Shown: positions 6,219-14,040, counted from the first letter of the stretch. The stretch: 22,957 nucleotides of DNA from JAFARZ01 sp035651595 (GCA_035651595.1 DASRFJ010000248.1:1-22957); one strand, 5' to 3'. The notes: generated by a model from the letters alone, not told the origin. Made by a program: numbers and translations.

Positions 6219-7181
6219 ATGCAGACACACCGGGGAAGCGAGGACAGCCCCGCCGTACACGGTCTCGTCAGCGCGGCGGGCGCGGTGAAGATCGCCGTTG
6301 CGGTCCTCGCGCCACTGCTCTGCCTGCTCGGCGCCCTTGGCGGCATCGGCTCCTTCACGACCGTCCAGCACCTCGCGGTCCCGTGGTTCGGCCCTTCCGC
6401 GTGGATAGTCCCGGTCGGCGTCGACGTCGGCATCCTGGCGCTCCTCGCATGGGACCTGCTCGCCGAGTACCTCGGGCTCTCCTGGCCGGTCCTGCGCTGG
6501 ACCGCCTGGGCGTTCATAGCCGCCACCACCTACCTGAACATCGCCGCCGCCGACGGCAACCCCACGGCGAGCATCATGCACGCCGCCATGCCGGTCCTGT
6601 TCATCACCGTGATCGAGGGGATCAGGCACCTAGTGCGCCAAGCGGCCGGGCTCGCGGCGGGCACGAGAATCGAGCACATCCCCGTGGCGCGGTGGCTGCT
6701 CGCGCCCCGGTCAACTGCGATGCTGGCCCGCCGCATGATCCTGTGGCACGTCACCAGCTACCGCGACGGACTCCGGCTCGAATACGAGTACCTGCTCGCC
6801 GTCTCCCGGCTGCAGCAGCAGTACGGCCGGTGGATGTGGCGATGGCGGACACCACTGGATCAGCGGCTCGCTTTGCGGCTCGCGCCCGCGAGATCCGCTA
6901 CTAGCCGGGAGCCAGCAATCGCGGCCCGGACCGCCGGAGAGCCCGGGGCCGGATTTCCCGGTGACCTGCCGCCCACGCCCATGCCGATGACCCAGCGGGA
7001 CCAGCGCCTGGTTACCGCGGCTACCACCCTCATGCGTACCGCCGAGCAGCAGGGAACGACGCTCAGCCAGGCCGAGCTGGGTCGCCGGCTCCGTGCCCGC
7101 GGCCTGTCCGTCCCGAACGCGCGGCTGCGCTGGCTCGTCGCTGCCGTCAAGGCCCAACCCCCCGAAGTCCACGTGGAGTAA
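6219..7181 (+). CDS. DUF2637 membrane protein with C-terminal HTH-like domain
   Basis: The 320-residue protein has about four membrane segments in its first 160 residues: AVAVLAPLLCLLGALGGIGS, AWIVPVGVDVGILALLAWDL, LRWTAWAFIAATTYLNIAAA and MPVLFITVIEGIRHLV. This is the DUF2637 pattern found in actinomycete conjugative plasmids and AICEs, where such genes sit among spd/transfer genes. A cytoplasmic linker follows, then a C-terminal winged-helix-like segment at about 255-315 (TLSQAELGRRLRARGLSV), also usual for the family. I chose the ATG at 6219 because GGGGG at 6206-6210 is 8 nt away; a GTG at 6213 is too close to it. The gene ends 13 nt before xis. No traB/FtsK-like or replication gene accompanies it, so a role in conjugal spread is inferred from family only. 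Confidence 0.72.
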   Translation: MQTHRGSEDSPAVHGLVSAAGAVKIAVAVLAPLLCLLGALGGIGSFTTVQHLAVPWFGPSAWIVPVGVDVGILALLAWDLLAEYLGLSWPVLRWTAWAFIAATTYLNIAAADGNPTASIMHAAMPVLFITVIEGIRHLVRQAAGLAAGTRIEHIPVARWLLAPRSTAMLARRMILWHVTSYRDGLRLEYEYLLAVSRLQQQYGRWMWRWRTPLDQRLALRLAPARSATSREPAIAARTAGEPGAGFPGDLPPTPMPMTQRDQRLVTAATTLMRTAEQQGTTLSQAELGRRLRARGLSVPNARLRWLVAAVKAQPPEVHVE

Positions 7182-7194
7182 CCAGGGGGAAGCC

Positions 7195-7389
7195 ATGGCC
7201 GCGCCAGACGAACTGCTGACCGTCGAGCAGATTCTCGCTGAACTCGGCGGCGTGTCCCGGCGGACCTTCTACCGGTGGCGCGAACTCGGCAGAGCACCCC
7301 GCGGCCTCAAGCTGCCCAACGGAGAAATCCGTATCTGGCGCAGCGAATTCACGACCTGGCTCGCCTCGCTCAAGGAACGAGCCGCGTGA
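7195..7389 (+). CDS. xis: Excisionase / AlpA-like small HTH protein
   Basis: This 64-residue protein is mostly one MerR/AlpA-like winged helix: LLTVEQILAELGGVSRRTFY is helix-turn-helix, WRELGRAPRGLKLPNGEIRI is the wing, and RSEFTTWLASL a final helix. Proteins of this kind, encoded just before a tyrosine integrase, act as recombination directionality factors that bend att DNA and drive excision. The ATG at 7195 has GGGGGAAG just upstream; longer in-frame starts run into the DUF2637 gene and add no domain. The stop overlaps the integrase GTG by 4 nt, giving tight translational coupling. Confidence 0.82.
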   Translation: MAAPDELLTVEQILAELGGVSRRTFYRWRELGRAPRGLKLPNGEIRIWRSEFTTWLASLKERAA

Positions 7390-8885
7390 AGATCACCAAG
7401 GTCAAGATCTGGGCAGTCCGGCAGAAGAAAGGACGCCGGAGGCCCACCTTCGAGATCCGCTGGGTGACCGACAACGAGCCACACTCCAGATCCCGCCGGA
7501 CCAAGGCCCTCGCGGAGGCCTTCCGGTCGGATCTGATCCAAGCCACAAAACGAGGCGAGGAGTTCGACGTCACGACAGGACTACCGGCCTCTATGGAGGA
7601 GGCGGAACCGAGGCCTGAGCCAACCCCGATCCGCACGGTCCTTGCCGTCGCCCAGGCGTACGTCGCGATGCGATGGCCGCGCGCCGCACCCAAGTCGCGC
7701 GACGGCATCACTGACGCTCTCGCGACCGTGCTGCCGGCACTCACTAAGGACCAAGCCGGCCGCCCTGCCAAGGAGCAGCTGCGGACCGCGCTCCGTCAGT
7801 ACGCATTGCTCCCAGCCGACAAGCGGCCGGAGCCGCCGCCGGAGATCGCCGACACTACTCAATGGCTCGAGTCGGCGTGCTTGCCGATAGTGGATCTCAA
7901 CGAGGCGAAGGTCATCCGCCCGGCGCTCGACGCGCTGACCGTCAACCTCGACGGCAGTGCTTCCGCCGCCAATACGATCAGCCGTAAGCGGGCGGTCTTC
8001 CACAACTTCCTTGAGTACGCCGCAGAACTCGGTGAGCTCAACGCCAATCCGCTTGCCAACGTGAAGTGGACGCCGCCGAAGACCAGCCAGACCGTCGACC
8101 CGCGCGTCGTCGTCAACCAGACCCAGGCCCGCAACCTCCTGGTGGCCGTCACCTACATAGGCAGGCGCGGCCGCGGCCAGCATCTGTCCGCAATGTTCGC
8201 CTGCATGTACTACGCCGCCCTGCGGCCAGCCGAAGCGATCGCCCTCAAGCAGGGCGACTGCCATCTGCCGGAATCCGGATGGGGCTCAGTCACCCTGGCC
8301 AAATCGCGGCCCGAGGTCAATATCCGCTGGAGCGACACCGGTGAGACCCACGGAGAGCGCCACCTCAAGCACCGCGCGGTCGAAGACGTCCGGCCAGTGC
8401 CGATCCCTCCTGTCCTGGTGAAGATCCTGCGCATACATATCGAGGAGTACGGCGTCGCTCCGGACGGCAGACTGTTCCGGACCGAGCGGGATGGACCGGT
8501 CGGTTCGACCGCCTACACCGAGGTCTGGCAGGAGGCCCGGGTCCTAGCTCTGACTCCTGAACAGGTCGCATCCCCGCTCGCAGGACGTCCATACGACCTG
8601 CGGCACGCCGCGGTCTCGCTGTGGCTCAACGGCGGCGTGTCTCCGACCGAGATCGCCAAGCGCGCCGGCCACAGCGTCGAAGTCCTTCTCCGCGTCTACG
8701 CCAAGTGCGTCCACGGCCAGGAGGAAGTCGCCAACCAGCGGATCGAGGAGATCCTCGGGCCAAGCACGCCAGAACCTGCACCAGCCAAACCAGTCGCCAA
8801 GTCCCACCGGGACGACCTCGAGTCCATAGCCAGGCTGCTCAGGAACGCGCGCGCCAGCGACTCGCGCGCCCAGCGCGACCGCTAG
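7386..8885 (+). CDS. int: Tyrosine recombinase (site-specific integrase)
   Basis: This 499-residue integrase catalyses integration and excision at the neighbouring tRNA gene. An N-terminal arm-binding-like segment (residues 1-60) and a core-binding domain (about 185-245, with SAANTISRKRAVFHNFLEYA) precede the catalytic domain. Catalytic residues are R280 in AALRPAEAIAL, R406 in YDLRHAAVSLW (box-II His replaced by Tyr403, as is common in actinomycete integrases), H429 in RAGHSVEVL, and the nucleophile Y438 in LLRVYAKC. The family is usually about 380-460 residues; extra length lies between about 65 and 180. The GTG at 7386 overlaps the xis stop; a frame opening further upstream at 7275 would overlap the whole xis domain. 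All catalytic residues except the box-II His are present, so it may be active. Confidence 0.93.
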   Translation: MKITKVKIWAVRQKKGRRRPTFEIRWVTDNEPHSRSRRTKALAEAFRSDLIQATKRGEEFDVTTGLPASMEEAEPRPEPTPIRTVLAVAQAYVAMRWPRAAPKSRDGITDALATVLPALTKDQAGRPAKEQLRTALRQYALLPADKRPEPPPEIADTTQWLESACLPIVDLNEAKVIRPALDALTVNLDGSASAANTISRKRAVFHNFLEYAAELGELNANPLANVKWTPPKTSQTVDPRVVVNQTQARNLLVAVTYIGRRGRGQHLSAMFACMYYAALRPAEAIALKQGDCHLPESGWGSVTLAKSRPEVNIRWSDTGETHGERHLKHRAVEDVRPVPIPPVLVKILRIHIEEYGVAPDGRLFRTERDGPVGSTAYTEVWQEARVLALTPEQVASPLAGRPYDLRHAAVSLWLNGGVSPTEIAKRAGHSVEVLLRVYAKCVHGQEEVANQRIEEILGPSTPEPAPAKPVAKSHRDDLESIARLLRNARASDSRAQRDR

Positions 8886-8902
8886 AACCCGATCCGGGCG
8901 GC

Positions 8903-8976
8903 TGTCCCACACATGTCCCACGGCGGCCATCGTGACCTGCGGAAACGCCCTCGACTTTGTCCCGCGTATGTCCCGC
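8903..8976. repeat. Paired TGTCCC(A/G)C repeats, probable integrase arm sites
   Basis: Four copies of TGTCCCRC occur at 8903-8910, 8914-8921, 8958-8965 and 8969-8976. Within each pair the copies start 11 bp apart, about one helical turn; the pairs lie 55 bp apart. Their place between int and the tRNA target, and the helical phasing, fit arm-type binding sites of a tyrosine integrase. The repeats are seen; the role is inferred. Confidence 0.6.
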
Positions 8977-9038
8977 GAATGCCGACAAACACCCGCTCTC
9001 AGTGGCGTCTGGCTGCCTACGCCTGCACCCGGAACGAT

Positions 9039-9076
9039 AACAGCCCCGGACCCATATACGCAGGCCAGGGGCTGTT
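9039..9076. terminator. 9-bp inverted repeat downstream of tRNA-Tyr and int
   Basis: AACAGCCCC (9039-9047) and GGGGCTGTT (9068-9076) are perfectly complementary across a 20-nt loop. On the minus strand the hairpin begins 11 nt past the 3' end of tRNA-Tyr; on the plus strand it follows int and ends in TTT. It could terminate both transcripts, though the loop is long and the T-runs are short. Confidence 0.45.
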
Positions 9077-9086
9077 TCCTAGAGTG

Positions 9087-9168
9087 TGGCAGGTGTTGGG
9101 TTCGAACCAACGTAGGCTGAGCCGACGGTTTTACAGACCGCTCCCTTTGGCCACTCGGGCAACCTGCC
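9087..9168 (-). tRNA. tRNA-Tyr (anticodon GTA)
   Basis: This is an 82-nt type II tRNA with a long variable arm. On the minus strand the acceptor stem is GGCAGGT paired with ACCTGCC, with discriminator A at 9087. The D-arm stem is CCC/GGG, the anticodon loop CTGTAAA carries GTA at plus positions 9134-9132, and the T-arm contains GGTTCGAACC. CCA is not encoded. A possible -10 box TATTCT lies at 9203-9198 upstream. Its 3' end faces the integrase gene, which makes it the likely attachment site. tRNA-Tyr next to yajQ is, as I recall, a conserved actinomycete arrangement. Confidence 0.95.
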
Positions 9169-9349
9169 GTGCGCCGCGATCACTAGCGGCACAGAGAAGA
9201 ATAGCCCAAGTCGCGAGTTGATGCGTACCGGGCCGCGAGGTTTGACGACGATATATCGACCGTGGTCGACCGCATACCAGTCCACACCACGCCCGCCCGG
9301 CCGGCGAGTCCGAAGTGACGGCCCGCGCCGATCCGTCTAGCCTGGAGCG

Positions 9350-9844
9350 GTGGCAAGCGAATCCAGTTTTGACATTGTTTCCAAGCTCGACCGCCAGGAG
9401 GTCGACAACGCGCTCAACCAGGCCATGAAGGAGATCGGGACTCGATTCGACTTCCGTGGCGTGGGCGCGTCGGTCGCCTGGTCCGGTGAGCACGCCATAG
9501 ATGTCCGGGCCAACAGCGAGGAGCGGGCCAAGGCCGCTCTCGATGTCCTCAGGGACAAGCTGGTCAAGCGCGGCGTCTCGCTCAAGGTGCTCGACCCCGC
9601 GGAGCCGAAGCTCTCCGGTAAGGAGTACCGGATGGCGGTCAGCCTCAAGGAAGGCATCAACCAGGAGAACGCCAAGAAGATCAGCAAGATCATCCGTGAC
9701 GAGGGTCCGGCCGGGGTCAGGGCCCAGGTCCAGGGCGAGGAGCTGCGCGTCTCGTCCAAGAAGAAGGACGACCTCCAGTCGGTGATCTCTCTGCTCAAGG
9801 GCAAGGACTTCGACTTCGCGCTCCAATTCGTCAACTATCGTTGA
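9350..9844 (+). CDS. yajQ: YajQ family nucleotide-binding protein (DUF520)
   Basis: This 164-residue cytoplasmic protein has the full YajQ length and two ferredoxin-like halves. Signature segments are the start SSFDIVSKLDRQEVDNALNQ, GTRFDFRG at about 31-38, KLSGKEYRMAVSLKEGIN in the middle, and the end LKGKDFDFALQFVNYR. Some YajQ proteins bind cyclic di-GMP and act with transcription factors; whether this one does is unknown. The GTG at 9350 follows GGAGC by 4 nt. It stands alone between the tRNA and a 537-nt spacer, so it is probably monocistronic. It looks intact, so the element's insertion stopped at the tRNA and did not disturb it. Confidence 0.93.
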   Translation: MASESSFDIVSKLDRQEVDNALNQAMKEIGTRFDFRGVGASVAWSGEHAIDVRANSEERAKAALDVLRDKLVKRGVSLKVLDPAEPKLSGKEYRMAVSLKEGINQENAKKISKIIRDEGPAGVRAQVQGEELRVSSKKKDDLQSVISLLKGKDFDFALQFVNYR

Positions 9845-9931
9845 CGCCGCCTGCAATCAGACATGCTCTAGTGGGCTCGACTGCGTAATTGACACGCTGG
9901 CGCTCGGTGGGCGGGGGCGGGTGGCGGGCGT

Positions 9932-10046
9932 GGGTCCGCGGCCGACGCTCCCCGGCCTCGTCGGCGGGCCGGGTCCGCGGCCGACGCTCCCCGCCCCTCG
10001 CTGGCGAGCGCGGATCCGCATCTGGCGCCCGACGGCCTCGCTGGCG
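9932..10046. repeat. Interleaved direct repeats of about 40-bp period
   Basis: An identical 23-bp block beginning GGGTCCGCGGCCGACG occurs at 9932-9954 and 9971-9993 (period 39). A second block, CCTCGCTGGCG, occurs at 9996-10006 and 10036-10046 (period 40). The complement of the first, CGGGGAGCGTCGGCCGC, resembles the CGGGGAGCGAGACGCGGC unit near 14406, so the two spacers may carry the same repeat family. Confidence 0.6.
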
Positions 10047-10324
10047 CGCGCACGATGCGGCCGCATGGGAGCCGCCTGGCGGGGCGGACGAGGCTTGGAG
10101 ACTGGCGTTACACGCGGGACCGGGCATGGCGGTTAGGTTCTTACGAGACTGTGTCAGGGGCTAGATTGGTCCCGTCGGCGGTGGTTGAACGCTGCGAAGA
10201 TAGCAACCCAGATGCACGTTACTTCCCTCGTTCCGGCGTAGAATTTACGGTGTCCTAACTCAGCCCCCGGCTGTGGGGTAGTCGCTGCGCGCGGGGTTGT
10301 GAAAAACAGAGCGCCCGGGGTGGT

Positions 10325-10354
10325 GGTCCCGCAAAGGCACGCAAGTGCCGGACC
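10325..10354 (+). promoter_or_regulatory. Nested hairpin in the korA leader
   Basis: GGTCC (10325-10329) pairs with GGACC (10350-10354), enclosing GGCAC (10336-10340) paired with GTGCC (10345-10349) around a GCAA loop. The structure ends 9 nt before the GGAGGAGG ribosome binding site (10364-10371). It matches no riboswitch class I recognise and may simply shape the leader. Confidence 0.3.
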
Positions 10355-10381
10355 GCGGCGTGCGGAGGAGGTCTTCCAGCT

Positions 10382-12232
10382 GTGACCAAGCAGGTCCAGA
10401 AGCTCGATCACGTCATCATCCGGTTCGCCGGCGACAGCGGTGACGGCATGCAGCTCGCGGGAGACAGGTTCACGCAGGAGACCGCGATCTTCGGCAATGA
10501 CCTGTCTACCTTGCCTAACTTCCCGGCGGAGATCCGCGCGCCTGCTGGCACGCTGCCGGGGGTATCCAGCTTCCAGCTGCATTTTGCCGATCACGATATC
10601 CTGACGCCCGGTGACGCTCCGGATGTGCTGATCGCCATGAATCCGGCCGCGCTTAAGGCCAACATAAAAGACCTTCCTCGTGGCGGCGACCTCATCGTCA
10701 ACACCGACGAGTTCACCAAGCGCAACCTCACCAAGGTGGGCTACGAGACGAATCCGCTCGACAGCGGCGAGCTAGAGCAGTACCACGTGTACGCGATGCC
10801 GATCACGTCGATGACGGTCAAGGCGCTCGAAGATTTCGACATCACCCGCAAGGACGCCGAACGCGCGAAGAACATGTTCGCGCTCGGCATGCTCTCCTGG
10901 CTGTACGACCGGCCCGCCGAGAGCACGCTCGGTTTTCTCAAGGCGAAGTTCGCCAAGAAGCCGGAGATCATGGCCGCCAACGTGGCCGCGTTCCAAGCCG
11001 GCTGGAACTTCGGCGAGACCACCGAGGCGTTCTCGGTCCGCTACGAGGTCAAGCCCGCCCCGCTCAAGCCCGGCACGTACCGGAACATCAGCGGCAACAC
11101 CGCCCTCGCCTACGGCCTCATCGCGGCCTCGCAGCAGGCTAACCTGCCGCTGTTCCTCGGCTCCTACCCGATCACCCCTGCCTCCGACATCTTGCATGAG
11201 CTGGCCAAACACAAGCGCTTCGGGGTGCGCACGTTCCAGGCCGAGGACGAGATCGCGGCGGTCGGTGCGGCGCTCGGCGCGGCGTTCGGCGGGTCGCTGG
11301 CGGTCACCACCACGTCCGGTCCTGGCATGGCGCTGAAGGCCGAGACGATCGGGCTCGGCGTCTCCGTCGAGCTGCCGCTGATCGTCTGCGACATCCAGCG
11401 AGCCGGGCCGTCCACCGGCATGCCGACCAAGACCGAGCAGGCCGACCTGCTTCAGGTGATGTTCGGCCGCAACGGCGAGTCCCCGGTCCCGGTCGTCGCG
11501 GCCGGCAGTCCGGCGGACTGCTTCAACACCGCCATCGAGGCGGCCAGGATCGCGATCAAGTACCGCACCCCGGTGATCCTGCTGTCCGACGGCTACCTGG
11601 CCAACGGCTCCGAGCCGTGGCGCATCCCGGACACGAACACCCTGCCGGACATCTCGGTCCCGTTCGCGACGGCCGAGGACCAAGACCAAGACGAGTTCGA
11701 GCCTTTCCGCCGCGACCCCCAGACGCTCGCCCGCCCCTGGGCCGTCCCCGGCACGAAGGGCCTCGAGCACCGGATCGGCGGCATCGAGAAGGCCGACGGA
11801 GCTGGCACGATCTCCTACGACCCGGACAACCACGACCGGATGGTCCGGCTCCGCCAGGCCAAGATCGACGGGATCGCCGCCGACATTCCGCCGCTGAAAA
11901 CCGATGACCCGGACGGTACAGCCAAGGTTCTTGTCCTCGGCTGGGGCTCTACCTTCGGCTCTATCGGAGCGGCCGCACGAAGAGTCCGCAACGCGGGACA
12001 ACAAGTTGCCACGGCGCACCTGAGGCACCTCAACCCGTTCCCGGCCAACCTCGGCGAGATCCTGCACAAGTACGACAAGGTTCTCGTCCCGGAGATCAAC
12101 CTCGGCCAGCTGGCCCTGCTGCTGCGCGGGAAATACCTGGTCGACGTCATCTCTTACAACCGGGTACGAGGGCTCCCGTTCCGGGCGGCCGAACTCGCCG
12201 AAGTCATCAAGGACGTGATCAGCAGTGTCTGA
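10382..12232 (+). CDS. korA: 2-oxoacid:ferredoxin oxidoreductase, alpha (gamma-alpha fused) subunit
   Basis: The 616-residue subunit works with KorB to oxidise 2-oxoglutarate (or a related 2-oxoacid) with CoA, passing electrons to ferredoxin. Residues about 10-190 are the gamma domain (RFAGDSGDGMQLAG, then LPNFPAEIRAPAGT and DVLIAMNPAAL). From about 230 comes the alpha domain, with YPITPASDILHELAK, the TPP-proximal QAEDEIAAVGAALGA, TTTSGPGMALKAETIGLG and RAGPSTGMPTKTEQADL. The C-terminal domain carries VLGWGSTFGSI and LNPFPANL. The length fits fused actinomycete KorA proteins. GTG at 10382 follows GGAGGAGG by 10 nt. KorB begins 8 nt before its stop, so the pair is co-translated. Substrate choice cannot be settled from sequence alone. 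Confidence 0.93.
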   Translation: MTKQVQKLDHVIIRFAGDSGDGMQLAGDRFTQETAIFGNDLSTLPNFPAEIRAPAGTLPGVSSFQLHFADHDILTPGDAPDVLIAMNPAALKANIKDLPRGGDLIVNTDEFTKRNLTKVGYETNPLDSGELEQYHVYAMPITSMTVKALEDFDITRKDAERAKNMFALGMLSWLYDRPAESTLGFLKAKFAKKPEIMAANVAAFQAGWNFGETTEAFSVRYEVKPAPLKPGTYRNISGNTALAYGLIAASQQANLPLFLGSYPITPASDILHELAKHKRFGVRTFQAEDEIAAVGAALGAAFGGSLAVTTTSGPGMALKAETIGLGVSVELPLIVCDIQRAGPSTGMPTKTEQADLLQVMFGRNGESPVPVVAAGSPADCFNTAIEAARIAIKYRTPVILLSDGYLANGSEPWRIPDTNTLPDISVPFATAEDQDQDEFEPFRRDPQTLARPWAVPGTKGLEHRIGGIEKADGAGTISYDPDNHDRMVRLRQAKIDGIAADIPPLKTDDPDGTAKVLVLGWGSTFGSIGAAARRVRNAGQQVATAHLRHLNPFPANLGEILHKYDKVLVPEINLGQLALLLRGKYLVDVISYNRVRGLPFRAAELAEVIKDVISSV

Positions 12233-13277
12233 ACCAAGCACCAACGGCAACGGCGGCCATCGGCTACGTTCGCTGACGCTGGTTCCTAAAGCCACCGAAC
12301 GTTCCGCCCTGAAGGATTTTAAATCTGATCAGGAAGTGCGCTGGTGCCCGGGATGCGGGGACTATGCCATCCTTGCGGCGTTTCAGGCATTCCTGCCCGA
12401 GTTGGAGGTCCCGCGGGAGAACGTCGTGGTGATCTCCGGCATCGGGTGCTCGTCGAGGCTTCCGTACTACGTCGACACGTACGGCATGCACTCGATCCAC
12501 GGGCGGGCCCCGGCCATCGCCACCGGGCTGGCGAGCTCGCGCCCGGACCTGTCGGTGTGGGTGATCACCGGGGACGGCGACGCGCTGTCCATCGGCGGGA
12601 ACCACCTGATCCACGCGCTGCGACGCAACGTCAACATCAAGATCCTGCTGTTCAACAACCGGATCTACGGCCTCACGAAGGGTCAGTACTCGCCGACGTC
12701 GGAGCAGGGCAAGGTCACGAAGTCCACGCCGTTTGGCTCGCTGGACCACCCGTTCAACCCGGTCTCGCTGGCCCTCGGGGCGGACGCGAGCTTCGTGGCG
12801 CGGACGATCGACTCCGACCGCAAGCACCTGACGTCGGTGCTGCGCGCGGCCGCCGACCACCAAGGTGCCGCGTTCATCGAGATCTACCAGAACTGCCCGA
12901 TCTTCAATGACGACGCGTTCGAGCCGCTGAAGGACGCGTCCGCCGGCGACCGGCTGCTCAAGCTCGAGCACGGTGCACCGGTGCGGTCGGGCAGCACCGG
13001 GCTGCGGTTCGGCAGCCACGGCGAGCTGGAGCCGACCGACGACCCGGATCAGACGATCGTGCACGACGCGCACCGGGCCGACCCGTCCTATGCGTTCGCG
13101 CTGTCCCGGCTGGACGCGGCGGACTTCCGGCACACGCCGGTGGGCGTATTCCGGCAGGTGGAGAAGCCCAGCTATGACGAGCTGATGGCCGGGCAGATCG
13201 ACGCCGCGCGCACCAAAGACGGGCCTGGTGAACTCGCCGCGCTGCTGGCCGGCGCCGACACCTGGGACGTCCGCTAG
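12225..13277 (+). CDS. korB: 2-oxoacid:ferredoxin oxidoreductase, beta subunit
   Basis: This 350-residue subunit binds thiamine diphosphate and one [4Fe-4S] cluster. The cluster cysteines are C41 and C44 (RWCPGCGDY), C75 (GIGCSSR) and C224 (YQNCPIFND). The TPP/Mg site is GDGDALSIGGNHLIHALRRN, starting at about residue 117 and ending with the NN pair in LLFNN. The GTG start lies within the last codons of korA (8-nt overlap). A first stretch of about 30 polar residues before the domain is usual in actinomycetes. The stop is one base from the convergent msrA stop. Together with korA it would supply reduced ferredoxin or, in reverse, fix CO2; the direction is not determinable here. Confidence 0.94.
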   Translation: MSEPSTNGNGGHRLRSLTLVPKATERSALKDFKSDQEVRWCPGCGDYAILAAFQAFLPELEVPRENVVVISGIGCSSRLPYYVDTYGMHSIHGRAPAIATGLASSRPDLSVWVITGDGDALSIGGNHLIHALRRNVNIKILLFNNRIYGLTKGQYSPTSEQGKVTKSTPFGSLDHPFNPVSLALGADASFVARTIDSDRKHLTSVLRAAADHQGAAFIEIYQNCPIFNDDAFEPLKDASAGDRLLKLEHGAPVRSGSTGLRFGSHGELEPTDDPDQTIVHDAHRADPSYAFALSRLDAADFRHTPVGVFRQVEKPSYDELMAGQIDAARTKDGPGELAALLAGADTWDVR

Positions 13278-13278
13278 C

Positions 13279-13938
13279 CTAAGCCGGCAGAACGCCGACC
13301 GGGCACGCCACGCCGGTGCCGTGGTCCGGGCAGTAGCCGTACGGGTTCTTGGTGTCCGCCAGGTACTGCTGATGGTAGTCCTCGGCGTAGTAGAACTCGC
13401 TGGCCGGCACGATCTCGGTGGTGATCGCGCCGAAGCCCGCCTCGGCCAGCTTCTTGCCGTAGGCCGCCGCTGACATCTCGGCGACCTCGCGCTGCGCGTC
13501 GTTCTGATAGAAGATCGCCGACCGGTACTGGGTGCCGATGTCATTGCCTTGCCGCATGCCCTGGGTCGGGTTATGCGACTCCCAGAAGATCTTCAGCAGC
13601 TGCTCGTAGCTGATCTTCGCCGGGTCGTACACCACGCGGACCGTCTCGGCGTGCCCGGTCTGGCCGCTGCAGACCTCCTCGTACGTCGGGTTCCTGGTGA
13701 ACCCGCCCTCATAGCCGACCGCGGTCGACACCACGCCAGTCGTGTTCCAGTACGTCTTCTCCGCGCCCCAGAAGCACCCCAGAGCGAACTCCGCGATCTC
13801 GGTTCCCGCCGGATACGGCGGGGTCAGGGAAGAACCAAGAACCTCATGATTTTGCGGAACGACGATGGGTGCTTCCCGTCCTGGCAGCGCTTCCGCCGCG
13901 GTGATCCGCTGTGTCTTCCGAGACCCGAAAATGCTCAT
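13279..13938 (-). CDS. msrA: Peptide methionine (S)-S-oxide reductase
   Basis: This 219-residue enzyme repairs oxidised methionine in proteins, using thioredoxin for recycling. The catalytic cysteine is C55 in ALGCFWGAEKTYW. Other family motifs are TAVGYEGG, YEEVCSGQTGHAE, VVYDPAKISYEQLL, FWESHNPTQGMRQGNDIGTQYRS (about 23 residues, around 115-137) and HQQYLADTKNPYGYC. Two further cysteines in YCPDHGTGVACPVG near the C-terminus are candidate resolving residues. The ATG at 13938 has GGGAGG about 8 nt upstream; a longer in-frame opening would translate repeat-rich spacer. An N-terminal extension of about 45 residues before the fold resembles long MsrA forms. It is last on the minus strand after the prenyl synthase, but the 331-nt repeat-filled gap suggests its own promoter. 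Confidence 0.94.
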   Translation of the reverse strand: MSIFGSRKTQRITAAEALPGREAPIVVPQNHEVLGSSLTPPYPAGTEIAEFALGCFWGAEKTYWNTTGVVSTAVGYEGGFTRNPTYEEVCSGQTGHAETVRVVYDPAKISYEQLLKIFWESHNPTQGMRQGNDIGTQYRSAIFYQNDAQREVAEMSAAAYGKKLAEAGFGAITTEIVPASEFYYAEDYHQQYLADTKNPYGYCPDHGTGVACPVGVLPA

Positions 13939-14040
13939 CTTGCTACCTCCCGGTGATGCAACCATCCTCGCACGCCCGGTGTTCCTACGAGTCTCGGACG
14001 CCCGGCGCTCACGGCGCGGCGCGCGCTCGCAGCGGGCGCA

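Larger units (their letters stand above)
5238..9087 (+). mobile_element. Integrative element at tRNA-Tyr (left end not seen)
   Basis: The gene set DUF6907-like, EspR-like regulator, DUF2637, xis, int, ending beside the 3' end of a tRNA, is the int-proximal end of an actinomycete integrative element of the pSAM2/AICE type. The right boundary should lie within or next to the tRNA 3' half (from 9087). I could not find a second copy of the tRNA 3' end inside the window, so the left boundary at 5238 is only the first gene I attribute to the element. No replication initiator, primase or TraB/FtsK translocase is present, so it is either a stripped, non-self-transferring element or continues leftwards with the 749-4510 cassette as cargo. 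Confidence 0.6.
9845..10381. other. Intergenic repeats and korA leader
   Basis: There is no gene here. The first half is very GC-rich and holds two interleaved direct repeats with a period of about 40 bp (9932-10046). The second half is the korA leader: a possible -10 box TAGAAT at 10239-10244 without a good -35, an A-rich patch near 10303, and a nested hairpin at 10325-10354 just before the ribosome binding site. Confidence 0.5.

Noticed and set aside
10772..12295. Long minus-strand frame opposite korA (about 507 codons)
   Set aside because: It is antisense of conserved korA and is dominated by Arg, Asp, Gly and Val without motifs.
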